Below are positions 8,250 to 30,580 of a stretch of DNA of 64,000 bases, piece by piece. The stretch is from Streptomyces sp. L-9-10 (GTDB lineage Bacteria; Actinomycetota; Actinomycetes; Streptomycetales; Streptomycetaceae): assembly GCF_004151105.1 (NCBI RefSeq), contig NZ_PHRF01000090.1:186001-250000 (forward strand), written 5' to 3'. The position numbers and the translations under genes were made by a program. Each line of letters opens with the position of its first letter. Positions within the stretch are counted from its first letter, which is position 1. The notes under the pieces are model-generated. The model did no database searches. It saw nothing but the letters and a program-made list of their open reading frames with translations, and was not told the DNA's origin.

Positions 8250-9197
8250 TCAGGGACGGCTGGTGAGGTAGCCGCCCATGGAGGTGAAGTACTCGGTCGC
8301 GGGCAGCTCGCGGCCGTCCTCCGTCCGTACGCGGGTGATGGCCAGGCCGTGGTTACGGCCGGTGCGGGCGTCCGCGCCGGCGACGATCACCACGCCCTCG
8401 CCCTCGCGGTAGAAGACGCGGCCGGGAGTGCCTCCGTAGCGGCCCTCCGAAACGACCGCGGTCAGGACCTCCAGGCGCTTGCCCCTGTGGAAGGTGAAGG
8501 CGCTCGGGTACGGCGCGGACTGGGCGCGGACCAGGCGCTCCAGGACGTCGGCCGGCCAGTCCCAGTTGATCCGGATGTCCTCCTCGGCCCGCTTGTGGAA
8601 GAAGGTGGCCTCGGAGCGGTCCTGCTTGGTGAACTCGGTCTGCCCGGAGGCGATCCGGTCCAGGGCGCCGACCGTCACGGGGGCGATGAGGCCGACGGTC
8701 TTGTGGAACAGATCGGTGGCGGTGTCGGTGGGCTCCACGGTCACCGCGCGCTGGTCCACGATGTCGCCCGCGTCGAGCACCTCGTCCATCATGTGGGCCG
8801 TGACGCCGACTTCCGGTTCCCCGTTGATGAGGGCCCAGATCAGCGGCGAGAAACCGGCGTACTTCGGCAGAAGCGAGTCGTGGATGTTCAGCGTGCCGAA
8901 GCGGGGAAGGCCGTAGATCCGCGGCGGGATCCACGTGCGCCAGTTGTTGGCCACGATGATGTCCGGACCGGCTTCCTTGAGCCGCTGGAACAGCTCCTCG
9001 TCGTCCGGCCTGTTGCGGATGATGACGGGGACGCCGTGCTCTTCGGCCAGGTCGGCGACCGAGTCGCTCCAGATCTTCTCGTAGGCGTGCTCGCTCTTGG
9101 GGTGTGTCACGACCATCACCACGTCGTGCTCGGAGTCCAGGAGCGCTCGCAGGGTGCGATGTCCCCAGGTCTGGTAACCGAACATGACGACCCGCAT
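8250..9197 (-). CDS. N5-hydroxyornithine formyltransferase (CchA-like)
   Basis: Member of the methionyl-tRNA formyltransferase fold, 315 aa. It very likely moves a formyl group from 10-formyl-THF to N5-hydroxyornithine to make the hydroxamate building block of the siderophore; this role is known for CchA of coelichelin. Visible are the N-terminal MRVVMFGYQTWGHRTLRALL, ANNWR, NIHDSLLPKYAGFSPL (catalytic Asn/His loop) and MDEVLDAGDIV (catalytic Asp region), then a C-terminal OB-like domain. ATG at 9197 follows GAGGAGG. It is divergent from the ornithine monooxygenase across a 251-bp region with two iron boxes, one facing each gene. The pairing with the monooxygenase and the NRPS makes a housekeeping tRNA role unlikely. 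Confidence 0.9.
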   Translation of the reverse strand: MRVVMFGYQTWGHRTLRALLDSEHDVVMVVTHPKSEHAYEKIWSDSVADLAEEHGVPVIIRNRPDDEELFQRLKEAGPDIIVANNWRTWIPPRIYGLPRFGTLNIHDSLLPKYAGFSPLIWALINGEPEVGVTAHMMDEVLDAGDIVDQRAVTVEPTDTATDLFHKTVGLIAPVTVGALDRIASGQTEFTKQDRSEATFFHKRAEEDIRINWDWPADVLERLVRAQSAPYPSAFTFHRGKRLEVLTAVVSEGRYGGTPGRVFYREGEGVVIVAGADARTGRNHGLAITRVRTEDGRELPATEYFTSMGGYLTSRP

Positions 9198-9234
9198 GGG
9201 GTTCCTCCTCAGAAGAGCGAATGATCGCAGTAAG

Positions 9235-9253
9235 TAAAGCAAGCCTTACCTAA
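9235..9253 (-). promoter_or_regulatory. Iron box (DmdR1/IdeR) for the formyltransferase
   Basis: TTAGGTAAGGCTTGCTTTA on the minus strand, compared with consensus TTAGGTTAGGCTCACCTAA. It lies 38 bp upstream of the start at 9197. Confidence 0.7.
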
Positions 9254-9338
9254 GGATGCAACGGGCGCCGTTCTGAGGGCCGTTCGGCACCGGGGTGGGT
9301 CACTTGTCCGATTCATCCGGTCGACAGGTCGACCTAGG

Positions 9339-9357
9339 TCAGGTTAGCTTTACCTAA
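9339..9357 (+). promoter_or_regulatory. Iron box for the ornithine monooxygenase
   Basis: TCAGGTTAGCTTTACCTAA, a strong match to the 19-bp DmdR1/IdeR consensus, about 92 bp before the ATG at 9449. It implies Fe2+-dependent repression. Confidence 0.8.
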
Positions 9358-9448
9358 GTTCGACTGGCCGGTGTTCTCGGCGGGCTCGGCGTCTTCGTTT
9401 CTTCTCACCCACGCCTGACAGGCGGCTGTCCCGCACGATGGGAGTGAC

Positions 9449-10801
9449 ATGTCACAGGTTCTTCCTGGCGACGCACCTCTGATCCACGACCTCATAGGAA
9501 TCGGCTTCGGGCCGTCCAATGTGGCCATGGCGATCGCGCTCAGCGAGCACAACGCGAGCGTCGGCAGGCAGGAGGCGGTCACTGCTCACTTCTTCGAGAG
9601 CCAGCCGAACTTCGGCTGGCACCGCGGCATGCTCATCGACGACGCGACGATGCAGGTGTCCTTCCTCAAGGACCTGGTGACGCTGCGCAACCCGTCCAGC
9701 GAGTACACGTTCCTGCGGTACCTGCAGAGCAAGGGCCGGCTGATCGACTTCGTCAACCACAAGAACCTCTTCCCGCTCCGCGTCGAGTTCCACGACTACT
9801 TCGAGTGGGCCGCGGCGAAGGTCGACGACATGGTCTCCTACGGCCACGAGGTCATCGCCGTCGCCCCCGTCATACGCGACGGAGTCGTGGAGTACGTCGA
9901 TGTGACGGCCCGTTCGGGCACGGAGACGGTCGTCCACCGCGCCCGCAACCTCGTCATCGGCACCGGTCTGCGCCCCCTCCTGCCGGAGGGGATCGAGCGG
10001 ACCGAGCGGGTCTGGCACAACTCCGACCTCCTGGCGAAGGTGGACAGCCTGGAAGGCGCGGACCCCACTCGCTTCATCGTCGTCGGCGCCGGCCAGAGCG
10101 CCGCCGAGAACGTGGCGTACCTGCACCGCCGCTTCCCGGGCGCCGAGATCTGCGCCGTCTTCTCCCGTTACGGCTACAGCCCCGCCGACGACAGCAGCTT
10201 CGCCAACCGCATCTTCGACCCCGAGGCGGTCGACGAGTACTTCACGGCCCCCGACGACATCAAGCGGCGGCTGATGGACTACCACGGCAACACCAACTAC
10301 TCCGTCGTGGACATCGATCTGATCGACGACCTGTACCGGCAGGCGTACCAGGAGAAGGTCCTGGGCACCGAGCGGCTGCGCTTCCTCAACATCTCGCGGC
10401 TGACCGCCGTCGAGGAGGCCGAGGGCCAGGTCCGCGCCACCATCACCTCCCTGGTCAACGGTGAGGAAGAGGTACTGGACGCCGACGTCGTGGTCCTCGC
10501 CACCGGCTACAGCCAGGCGGACCCCCTCGGCCTCCTCGGCGAGGTCGCGGACAGCTGCCACCGCGACGGCCAGGGCCGTGTGCGCGTCGAGCGGGACTAC
10601 CGCATCACGACGGACCCCGAACTGCGCTGCGGCATCTACCTCCAGGGCGGCACCGAGCACACGCACGGCATCACGTCGTCCCTGCTCTCCAACACCGCGA
10701 TCAGGGTCGGCGAGATCCTGGACTCGATCCTCGACCGTGGCCAGGAGCCCGCGCGGGGCGAGTCCCGGCCGGTCGCCGACGGCATCGGCTCCGTGCGCTG
10801 A
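9449..10801 (+). CDS. L-ornithine N5-monooxygenase (CchB/PvdA/SidA family)
   Basis: FAD- and NADPH-dependent hydroxylation of the ornithine side-chain nitrogen, the committed step to hydroxamates; cytosolic, 450 aa. The FAD-binding motif is GIGFGPSNVAMA at residues 13-24. The segment FGWHRGMLIDDATMQVSFLKDL is typical of the family, GAGQSAAENVAYL is the NADPH-binding Rossmann motif, and VVLATGYSQADPL is the ATGY motif. ATG at 9449 has GGGAG 7 nt upstream. It is divergent from the formyltransferase and followed by the binding protein and NRPS on the same strand. With four ornithine-derived or serine residues predicted in the peptide, it would supply three N5-hydroxyornithines per molecule. Confidence 0.95.
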   Translation: MSQVLPGDAPLIHDLIGIGFGPSNVAMAIALSEHNASVGRQEAVTAHFFESQPNFGWHRGMLIDDATMQVSFLKDLVTLRNPSSEYTFLRYLQSKGRLIDFVNHKNLFPLRVEFHDYFEWAAAKVDDMVSYGHEVIAVAPVIRDGVVEYVDVTARSGTETVVHRARNLVIGTGLRPLLPEGIERTERVWHNSDLLAKVDSLEGADPTRFIVVGAGQSAAENVAYLHRRFPGAEICAVFSRYGYSPADDSSFANRIFDPEAVDEYFTAPDDIKRRLMDYHGNTNYSVVDIDLIDDLYRQAYQEKVLGTERLRFLNISRLTAVEEAEGQVRATITSLVNGEEEVLDADVVVLATGYSQADPLGLLGEVADSCHRDGQGRVRVERDYRITTDPELRCGIYLQGGTEHTHGITSSLLSNTAIRVGEILDSILDRGQEPARGESRPVADGIGSVR

Positions 10802-10928
10802 GGACTCCTCCGTCCCCGAGCCCCCTCCCTGACAGACCTCCCCGATCCCACCGCCACGCTCGCCTCCTGGCGCCGTCGTACGCGACGGGCGTGGCACGCA
10901 CCGTGCAATCCCCGTGAAAGGAACAACC

Positions 10929-11972
10929 GTGTCCACTGGTACGCGCCCCCGTCTGACGCGTTTCGTCAGATACGTCCCCCGTGTGGCGGTCGCCACCGCC
11001 GCCGCACTCGCTCTGTCCGCCTGTGGGGGCGGTACCGACACGGCCGAGTCGAAGCCCTCGGGCGCGGCGGGCGACTCGTCGGCCGCCTTCCCGGTGACGG
11101 TGGAGCACAAGTACGGCAGCACGACGGTCGAGGCGGAGCCGAAGAGGGTGGTCACCCTGGGCCTGTCGGACCAGGACGCGGTGCTGGCGCTCGGCGTCAA
11201 GCCGGTCGGGGCGGTCGACTGGTTCAAGGAGCAGCCGTACGGCAAGTGGCCCTGGACGAAGGACAAGTGGGGCTCCACCAAGCCGGAGATCGTCGGCGAG
11301 CGTGACGAGTACAACATCGAGAAGATCGCGGCGCTGAAGCCGGACCTGGTCATCGCGCAGTACTCGGGGATGAAGAAGGAGCAGTACGACACGCTGTCGA
11401 AGTTCACCAAGGTCGTCGCCCAGCCCAAGGGCCTGCCCGACTACGGGGCGTCCTGGCAGGTGATGACCCGGCAGATCGGCAAGTCCCTCGGCAAGGAGGC
11501 GGAGAGCGAGAAGCTGATCTCGGGCATCGACGCGCGCTTCAAGGCCGTGCGCGAGAAGAACCCCGGGTTCGCCCGGAAGACCCTCGCCGTCGCCGACAGC
11601 TTCGAGGCGGGCAAGTACTCGGGCTTCACGAAGACCGACCCGAAGTCGATCTTCTTCTCCGAGCTGGGATTCAAGCTGAAGCCCGAGCTGGACACTCTGG
11701 CGAAGCCGGGCTGGAACGTGGCCGAACTGAGCGCCGAGAAGCTGAACGTGCTCGACGTCGACCGTCTCGTCTGGGTCACCTCCAGCACGGAGGCCAACGA
11801 CCGCATCAAGGCCGAGCCGCTCTACCGGAAGCTGAAGGTCCACCAGGAGAAGCGTGACCTGTTCGTCCCGTACCAGGACCCGGACATCGGCGCGGCCTTC
11901 TCCTTCAACACCGTCCTCTCGATTCCCTACGCCATCGACGAGGTCGAGCCGCTGATCGCGGCCATCAAGTAA
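10929..11972 (+). CDS. Iron-siderophore ABC transporter substrate-binding lipoprotein
   Basis: Membrane-anchored binding protein of the FepB/FhuD (TroA-like) class that captures the ferric siderophore, 347 aa. The signal peptide ends in the lipobox LSAC about residue 31, then a Gly/Ser linker. Typical blocks are VTLGLSDQDAVLALGVKPVG, AALKPDLVIA and, near the end, PYAIDEVEPLIAA. GTG at 10929 follows AAAGGA by 6 nt; the in-frame GTG at 10914 overlaps that ribosome-binding site and is less likely. It sits between the monooxygenase and the NRPS, as CchF-type genes do, and lacks a permease next to it. It probably works with the importer at 30581-33626. Confidence 0.92.
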   Translation: MSTGTRPRLTRFVRYVPRVAVATAAALALSACGGGTDTAESKPSGAAGDSSAAFPVTVEHKYGSTTVEAEPKRVVTLGLSDQDAVLALGVKPVGAVDWFKEQPYGKWPWTKDKWGSTKPEIVGERDEYNIEKIAALKPDLVIAQYSGMKKEQYDTLSKFTKVVAQPKGLPDYGASWQVMTRQIGKSLGKEAESEKLISGIDARFKAVREKNPGFARKTLAVADSFEAGKYSGFTKTDPKSIFFSELGFKLKPELDTLAKPGWNVAELSAEKLNVLDVDRLVWVTSSTEANDRIKAEPLYRKLKVHQEKRDLFVPYQDPDIGAAFSFNTVLSIPYAIDEVEPLIAAIK

Positions 11973-11986
11973 GCGCCGGTCCAACG

Positions 11987-12033
11987 GGGTCCCGCCCCTC
12001 CGCGCCCGGCAGGAGCGCGGAGGGACGGGACCC
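11987..12033 (+). terminator. Strong hairpin between binding protein and NRPS genes
   Basis: Two 19-nt arms (11987-12005 and 12015-12033) pair at 18 of 19 positions around a 9-nt loop, ending 47 bp before the NRPS start. It could partly terminate transcription, setting a higher level of binding protein than of the giant NRPS, or protect the upstream mRNA 3' end. Confidence 0.65.
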
Positions 12034-12080
12034 GCGACACACCTCACTGACGTACCACCAGGGAAAGGCCCTTTCGAACG

Positions 12081-26350
<14,270 letters not shown>

Positions 26351-26354
<4 letters not shown>

Positions 26355-26560
26355 CCACCAACCCGTTCGAGGACCCGCAGGGCCGCTTCCTGGTCCTGGT
26401 CAACGAAGAGAACCAGCACTCGCTGTGGCCGTCCTTCGCGGAGGTTCCCGCCGGGTGGCGGACCGCCTTCGGCGAGGACACGCGCGAGGCCTGCCTCGCG
26501 TACGTCGAGGAGCACTGGACGGACCTGCGTCCGGCGAGCCTCGTCGCTCAGCAGGGCTGA
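26351..26560 (+). CDS. MbtH-like NRPS accessory protein
   Basis: Small chaperone that binds adenylation domains and boosts their folding and activity; 69 aa, the usual size. It carries the family core NPFEDPQGRFLVLVNEENQHSLWPSF with the conserved NEExQHSLWP and GW residues and the closing YVEEHWTDLRP. Its ATG overlaps the NRPS stop (ATGA), so the two are translationally coupled, as expected for a helper of this NRPS. Confidence 0.97.
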
Positions 26561-26588
26561 CCCGCACCGCACCGCCCCGCGCGGCCGG

Positions 26589-26630
26589 ACGCCGCCGCCC
26601 ATGGAGAACCCCCTCCATGGACGGCGGCGT
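26589..26630. terminator. Hairpin terminator after the NRPS/MbtH operon
   Basis: Arms of 18 nt (26589-26606 and 26613-26630) with one mismatch and a 6-nt loop, 29 bp after the MbtH stop. It faces the convergent exporter gene. Confidence 0.75.
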
Positions 26631-26673
26631 TCCGCGTGTGGCCGGTCCGCGGTCCGCACAGCCCTCCGACGGC

Positions 26674-26712
26674 GCGAGGCTCCCGCCCGGATGTGCCGGA
26701 CGGGAGCCTCGC
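26674..26712. terminator. Second hairpin, 3' side of the exporter operon
   Basis: GCGAGGCTCCCG (26674-26685) pairs perfectly with CGGGAGCCTCGC (26701-26712). The 15-nt loop can itself form CCGG/CCGG. It is placed to stop transcription from the minus-strand exporter genes. Confidence 0.7.
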
Positions 26713-26745
26713 GCGAGGTGGAGAGGGGCGGACGGGCCCCGCAGG

Positions 26746-28608
26746 CTATGCCGGCACGGCCGGTTCCTGTTCGGGTTCCTGGCGGCTGTCGGACCACGCC
26801 GACCAGAGTTCGGCGTACCGGCCGCCCGCCGCGACGAGTTCGTCGTGGGTGCCCGTCTCGACGACGCGGCCCTCGTTCAGGACGACGACGCGGTCCGCGG
26901 TCGCCGCCTGGGGGAGGCGGTGGGCGACCATCACGCCCGTACGGCCCTCCAGCGCGCGCAGGGCGGCGGTTTCCAGCACACGGGCGCCCGCGCTGCCGGC
27001 GTCGGCGGTGGCCTCGTCCAGGATCGCGACGGGCGGATCGGCGAGAACGAGCCGGGCGAGGGCGAGTTGCTGGGCCTGGGTCACCGTGAGGCGATGGCCT
27101 CCCTCGCCCACGACCGTGGCCAGGCCCTCGGGCAGCGCGTCCGCCCAGTCCAGCGCGTCGACGCGGGCCAGCGCGGCGCGCAGCTCCTCGTCCGTCGCCT
27201 CGGGTCGGGCCAGTCGCAGGTCCTCCGAGAGCGGGCCGGCGAAGACATGGACCTCCTGGCTGATCAGGGTGACGGACTGCCGGATCCCGGCGGGGCCCAG
27301 CTCCCGGGAGTCCACGCCGCCCAGGGAGATCGCGCCCGTCTCCGGGGTGTGGACGCCCGCGATCAGCTTCGCGAGCGTGGTCTTTCCCGCGCCGCTGGCA
27401 CCGACCAGGGCCACGCGTTCGCCGTCCCGCACCTCCAGGTCCACGGCGCGGAGCACCGGGTGGCCGTCCACGTACGCGTGGCCGAGGTCCACCACCTTGA
27501 CCGAGCCGTCCACCGGCGCGGCGGTCCGGCCGTCGGGCTCCCGTTCGGCCGGGAGGCTCGACACGCCGACGAGACGGGCGAGGCTCGCCCCGGCGGACTG
27601 GGCGTCGTCGATGAGGAAGAGCGCCGCGTTGATCGGGTTGAACAGGCCGTGGAAGTAGAGCGCCGCCGCGGTCGCCGTACCGATGCTCACCGAGCCGCTG
27701 TCGACGAGGAGGAATCCGGTGACGAGGATCGACGTCATGCCCATGAACTCGGCGATGTTCAGGCGGGAGAAGAAGCCCGAGACGAGGCGCATGCCCCGCG
27801 CCGCCAGGTCGACGGCCGCCTGCGACCGCTGCTCCAGCAGCTCCGCGTGACGCCCGTTCAGACGGAACGCCCGTACCGTACGCACCCCGCCGACGCTGTC
27901 GAGCAGCTGGTGCTGGAGGGCGCCGGTCGCCACCCGGTGCGCGGCGTAGACGCGTGCGGCGCGCGGGATGTACCAGCGCACCGTGAGGACATGGACCGGG
28001 ACGGACACCAGCACGGCGAGCAGGAAGCGCCAGTCGAGGACGGCGAGACCCCCCAGCGTCAGCACGATGGTGAGGAAGGCGCTGATGAACTCCGGCAGCG
28101 CCTGCCGAACCGCCCTCGCGATCAGGGTGACATCACCTGTGACCCGTGACGTGAGGTCGCCGGAACCGGCCCGTTCCACCCGTTCCAGCGGCAGTCGCAG
28201 CGCCCGCGCGATGAACCGTTCCCGCAGGTCCGCGAGGACCGTCTCGCCGAGCCTGGCGACGAGGGACTTGCCGATGGCGGTCGCGACGGCCCTGGCGACG
28301 GCGACCGCCAGGAGGAGCACCATCGGTACGGTCAGCGCGCCCGCGCCGCGCTCGTCCACGACCAGGTCCACGATGTGTCCGAGCAGCGGCGCGGTCAGCA
28401 GCCCGGTGCCCGTGCCGATGACCAGTACGGTCACCGCGCCCACCGTCAGCGGCCGGTGCCGGCGCAGCAGTCCGCGGACGACGGCGAGGGTCCGGGCGCC
28501 GGTGGCGGTGGGCAGGAGCTCGCGTTCCGGCGTGCCGGGTCCGCTCATCGTCCGTTCCTCGTCCTTCTCGTCCGGGTCCCGCGGGTCGCTGTTCTGAACG
28601 GTCGTCAT
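26746..28608 (-). CDS. ABC exporter subunit B (catalytically competent half)
   Basis: Type IV ABC half-transporter of 620 aa: an N-terminal six-helix membrane domain (about residues 45-345) and a C-terminal nucleotide-binding domain. Walker A GASGAGKTT, Walker B VAILDEATAD with catalytic Glu, and the H-loop His in VMVAHRL are intact. The signature is LTVTQ instead of LSGGQ. Its partner, encoded immediately upstream with an ATGA overlap, has the opposite defects, so together they should form one normal and one dead ATP site. Position between the NRPS and the importer and an iron box before the first gene argue for export of the finished siderophore, as proposed for CchI. An alternative start is the ATG at residue 21. 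Confidence 0.92.
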   Translation of the reverse strand: MTTVQNSDPRDPDEKDEERTMSGPGTPERELLPTATGARTLAVVRGLLRRHRPLTVGAVTVLVIGTGTGLLTAPLLGHIVDLVVDERGAGALTVPMVLLLAVAVARAVATAIGKSLVARLGETVLADLRERFIARALRLPLERVERAGSGDLTSRVTGDVTLIARAVRQALPEFISAFLTIVLTLGGLAVLDWRFLLAVLVSVPVHVLTVRWYIPRAARVYAAHRVATGALQHQLLDSVGGVRTVRAFRLNGRHAELLEQRSQAAVDLAARGMRLVSGFFSRLNIAEFMGMTSILVTGFLLVDSGSVSIGTATAAALYFHGLFNPINAALFLIDDAQSAGASLARLVGVSSLPAEREPDGRTAAPVDGSVKVVDLGHAYVDGHPVLRAVDLEVRDGERVALVGASGAGKTTLAKLIAGVHTPETGAISLGGVDSRELGPAGIRQSVTLISQEVHVFAGPLSEDLRLARPEATDEELRAALARVDALDWADALPEGLATVVGEGGHRLTVTQAQQLALARLVLADPPVAILDEATADAGSAGARVLETAALRALEGRTGVMVAHRLPQAATADRVVVLNEGRVVETGTHDELVAAGGRYAELWSAWSDSRQEPEQEPAVPA

Positions 28609-30317
28609 GCCAGCACCGCCGAGCGGTACGTCTCGTGGGCGCCGGCCAGCTCGGGGTGGCTGCCCCGGGCGGCCACCCTGCCGTCGTCGAGCATGAACAC
28701 GACGTCGGTTCCGGCGAGCAGGGCGGGGCTGGTGGTGACCAGGACCGTGGTGCGGCCCCCGCGCAGCTCCCGCAGCCGGGCCGCGATGCGGGCCTCGGTG
28801 ACCGTGTCGACGGCGGTGGTCGGGTCGTGGACGACGAGGACCGGCGGGTCGGCGGCCAGGGCCCGCGCCAGGGCCACCCGCTGGCGCTGGCCGCCGGACA
28901 GCGAACGGCCCCGTTCGGTGAGGACGGTGTCCACCCCGTCGGGCAGGGCCCGGGCGACGTCGTCCGCCGCCGAGGCGGCCAGCGCCGCGGTCATGTCCGC
29001 CCCCTCGGTGTCCGATCCGGCCCGTACGTTGGCGAGGAGACTGTCCTCGAACAGGTCGGCGTCGTGGTGGGCGACCAGGATCGTGCGCCGTACGTCGCCG
29101 GGGTCGAGGTCGGTCAGGGGTACGCCGTCGAGTTCGACGGTGCCTTCGGCGGGGTCGAGTTCGCGGCCCAGGCAGAGCAGCAGATCGTTCGCGGCGGCCG
29201 GGTCACGGGTGACCACACCGACGAGGCTGCCGGGGGCGATGTCGAGGTCGACGCCGCGCAGCGCGCCCTGGGTGACGCCGCGCAGGCGCAGTCGCCCGGC
29301 GACCGGCTCGGGGAGTGCGGACTTCCCGGCCACGACCGCGGGAGGCGACGCGAGGATCTCGGCGATCCGGTCGGCCGAGGCGCGGCCCTGGGCGAACTCC
29401 CCGTTGACGAAGGTGAGGAGCTGGAAAGGACCGAGGAGGTACTGGGCGAGACCGACGGCCGCCACCAGGTCACCCACGCTGATGGTGCCCCGCATCGCCA
29501 GATGGGCGCCGACGAGCCCGATGACCGCGATGAAGATGCCCGTCAGGGCGAGGATCGCGCCGTCGTGCCAGGCACGGCTGCCGGCCGCCCGCAGCGCGGC
29601 GGACAGCGAGCCGCGGCTCGTCTTCCGGTACCGGGAGACCGCCGCCGATTCGGCGCCGATCCCCTTCAGCACGCGCAGGCCGGTGACCAGGTCGGCGGCG
29701 ACCCCGGACGCGTGGGCCGCGTGCTCCTGTTCGGCCTCGCTGCGCCGTTCGAGCGGGCGGCTGATGAGATGGCCGATCCACAGCAGCGGCGGGACGCCGA
29801 GGAGGACGAGCAGGCCGAGCGGCACGGAGATACGGAGCAGCGCCACCGCGCTGATGGCCAGCCCGGCGAGCGCGGACAGCGCGTACGGCAGCGCGGAGGC
29901 GACGGAGCCGACGCGCCGGGCGTCGCCGGTCGCGACGGCGGTGAGCGCGCCGGGCAGCCGGCCGGAGTCGGCCCCGCCCCGCGGATCGAGTACCCGGGCG
30001 GCGAGGTCCTGCCGGATCCGGTGCGCGGCGCCCTCGCCCGCGCCTTCGGTGAGCCGTGCGGAGTTCCGGTAACACGTGGACAGCACGAGGAAGAGACCGG
30101 CGAGCACCAGCAGCCAGCGCAGGAGGGCGCCGGAGGAACCGGTCGCCACCGCCTCGTCGATGACCAGGCCGATGACCACGGGGACGAGGGCCTCGCACGC
30201 CTGGTGCGTCATGCCGAGGACGGATGCTCCGGCGACACGGCGGCGCTGGTCGGCGAGCGCTCTCCGGAGGACCAGGCCCCCCGTTGGTCCTCCAGCGGGT
30301 GGTCCTCCAGCGGGCAT
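28605..30317 (-). CDS. ABC exporter subunit A (degenerate nucleotide-binding half)
   Basis: Partner half-transporter, 570 aa, with six membrane helices and an NBD. The NBD keeps the signature LSGGQRQR but has lost Walker A (the expected GxxGxGKS/T region reads VTRDPAAANDLL), the catalytic Glu after Walker B (HDPTTAVD) and the H-loop His (VLVTTSPA). It can therefore only complete the ATP site of the downstream subunit. ATG at 30317 has GGAGG upstream; starting at 30383 would place the coding region across an iron box, so I reject that. The N-terminus repeats PAGGP twice. First gene of the iron-regulated exporter operon, divergent from the importer. Confidence 0.9.
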   Translation of the reverse strand: MPAGGPPAGGPTGGLVLRRALADQRRRVAGASVLGMTHQACEALVPVVIGLVIDEAVATGSSGALLRWLLVLAGLFLVLSTCYRNSARLTEGAGEGAAHRIRQDLAARVLDPRGGADSGRLPGALTAVATGDARRVGSVASALPYALSALAGLAISAVALLRISVPLGLLVLLGVPPLLWIGHLISRPLERRSEAEQEHAAHASGVAADLVTGLRVLKGIGAESAAVSRYRKTSRGSLSAALRAAGSRAWHDGAILALTGIFIAVIGLVGAHLAMRGTISVGDLVAAVGLAQYLLGPFQLLTFVNGEFAQGRASADRIAEILASPPAVVAGKSALPEPVAGRLRLRGVTQGALRGVDLDIAPGSLVGVVTRDPAAANDLLLCLGRELDPAEGTVELDGVPLTDLDPGDVRRTILVAHHDADLFEDSLLANVRAGSDTEGADMTAALAASAADDVARALPDGVDTVLTERGRSLSGGQRQRVALARALAADPPVLVVHDPTTAVDTVTEARIAARLRELRGGRTTVLVTTSPALLAGTDVVFMLDDGRVAARGSHPELAGAHETYRSAVLA

Positions 30318-30348
30318 GCGCGGCCTCCACAAGAACAGAGCAGGATGG

Positions 30349-30367
30349 TTAGGTAAGCCTACCTTAA
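30349..30367 (-). promoter_or_regulatory. Iron box for the exporter operon
   Basis: The plus strand reads TTAGGTAAGCCTACCTTAA, 31 bp upstream of the exporter start at 30317; near-consensus DmdR1/IdeR site. Confidence 0.8.
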
Positions 30368-30465
30368 TCGTAGACAGGGCCAAGGGTGCGCGTCCGGGAC
30401 CGGCGGTGGCCCACGGGGCGGGTGTCGGCGCAGGCGGCGGCGCCGCGTTGACCCCGTCACGGCCG

Positions 30466-30484
30466 TACGGTTAGGCTCACCTAA
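30466..30484 (+). promoter_or_regulatory. Iron box for the importer operon
   Basis: TACGGTTAGGCTCACCTAA has a perfect right half (TTAGGCTCACCTAA) of the consensus. It lies about 96 bp before the proposed TTG start at 30581. Confidence 0.85.
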
Positions 30485-30580
30485 GTTTCATCGTTCGTAC
30501 GTCATATCGCTTGCGGCACCCCCATGTTCAACGCCTCGCGCGCCGCATGGGGCTCGAAGGCGCCGCCAGGGGAGTGGTCC

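Noticed and set aside
30317..30383. Upstream start of the exporter subunit at 30383
   Set aside because: It would make the iron box coding, and no ribosome-binding site precedes it. ATG at 30317 has GGAGG.
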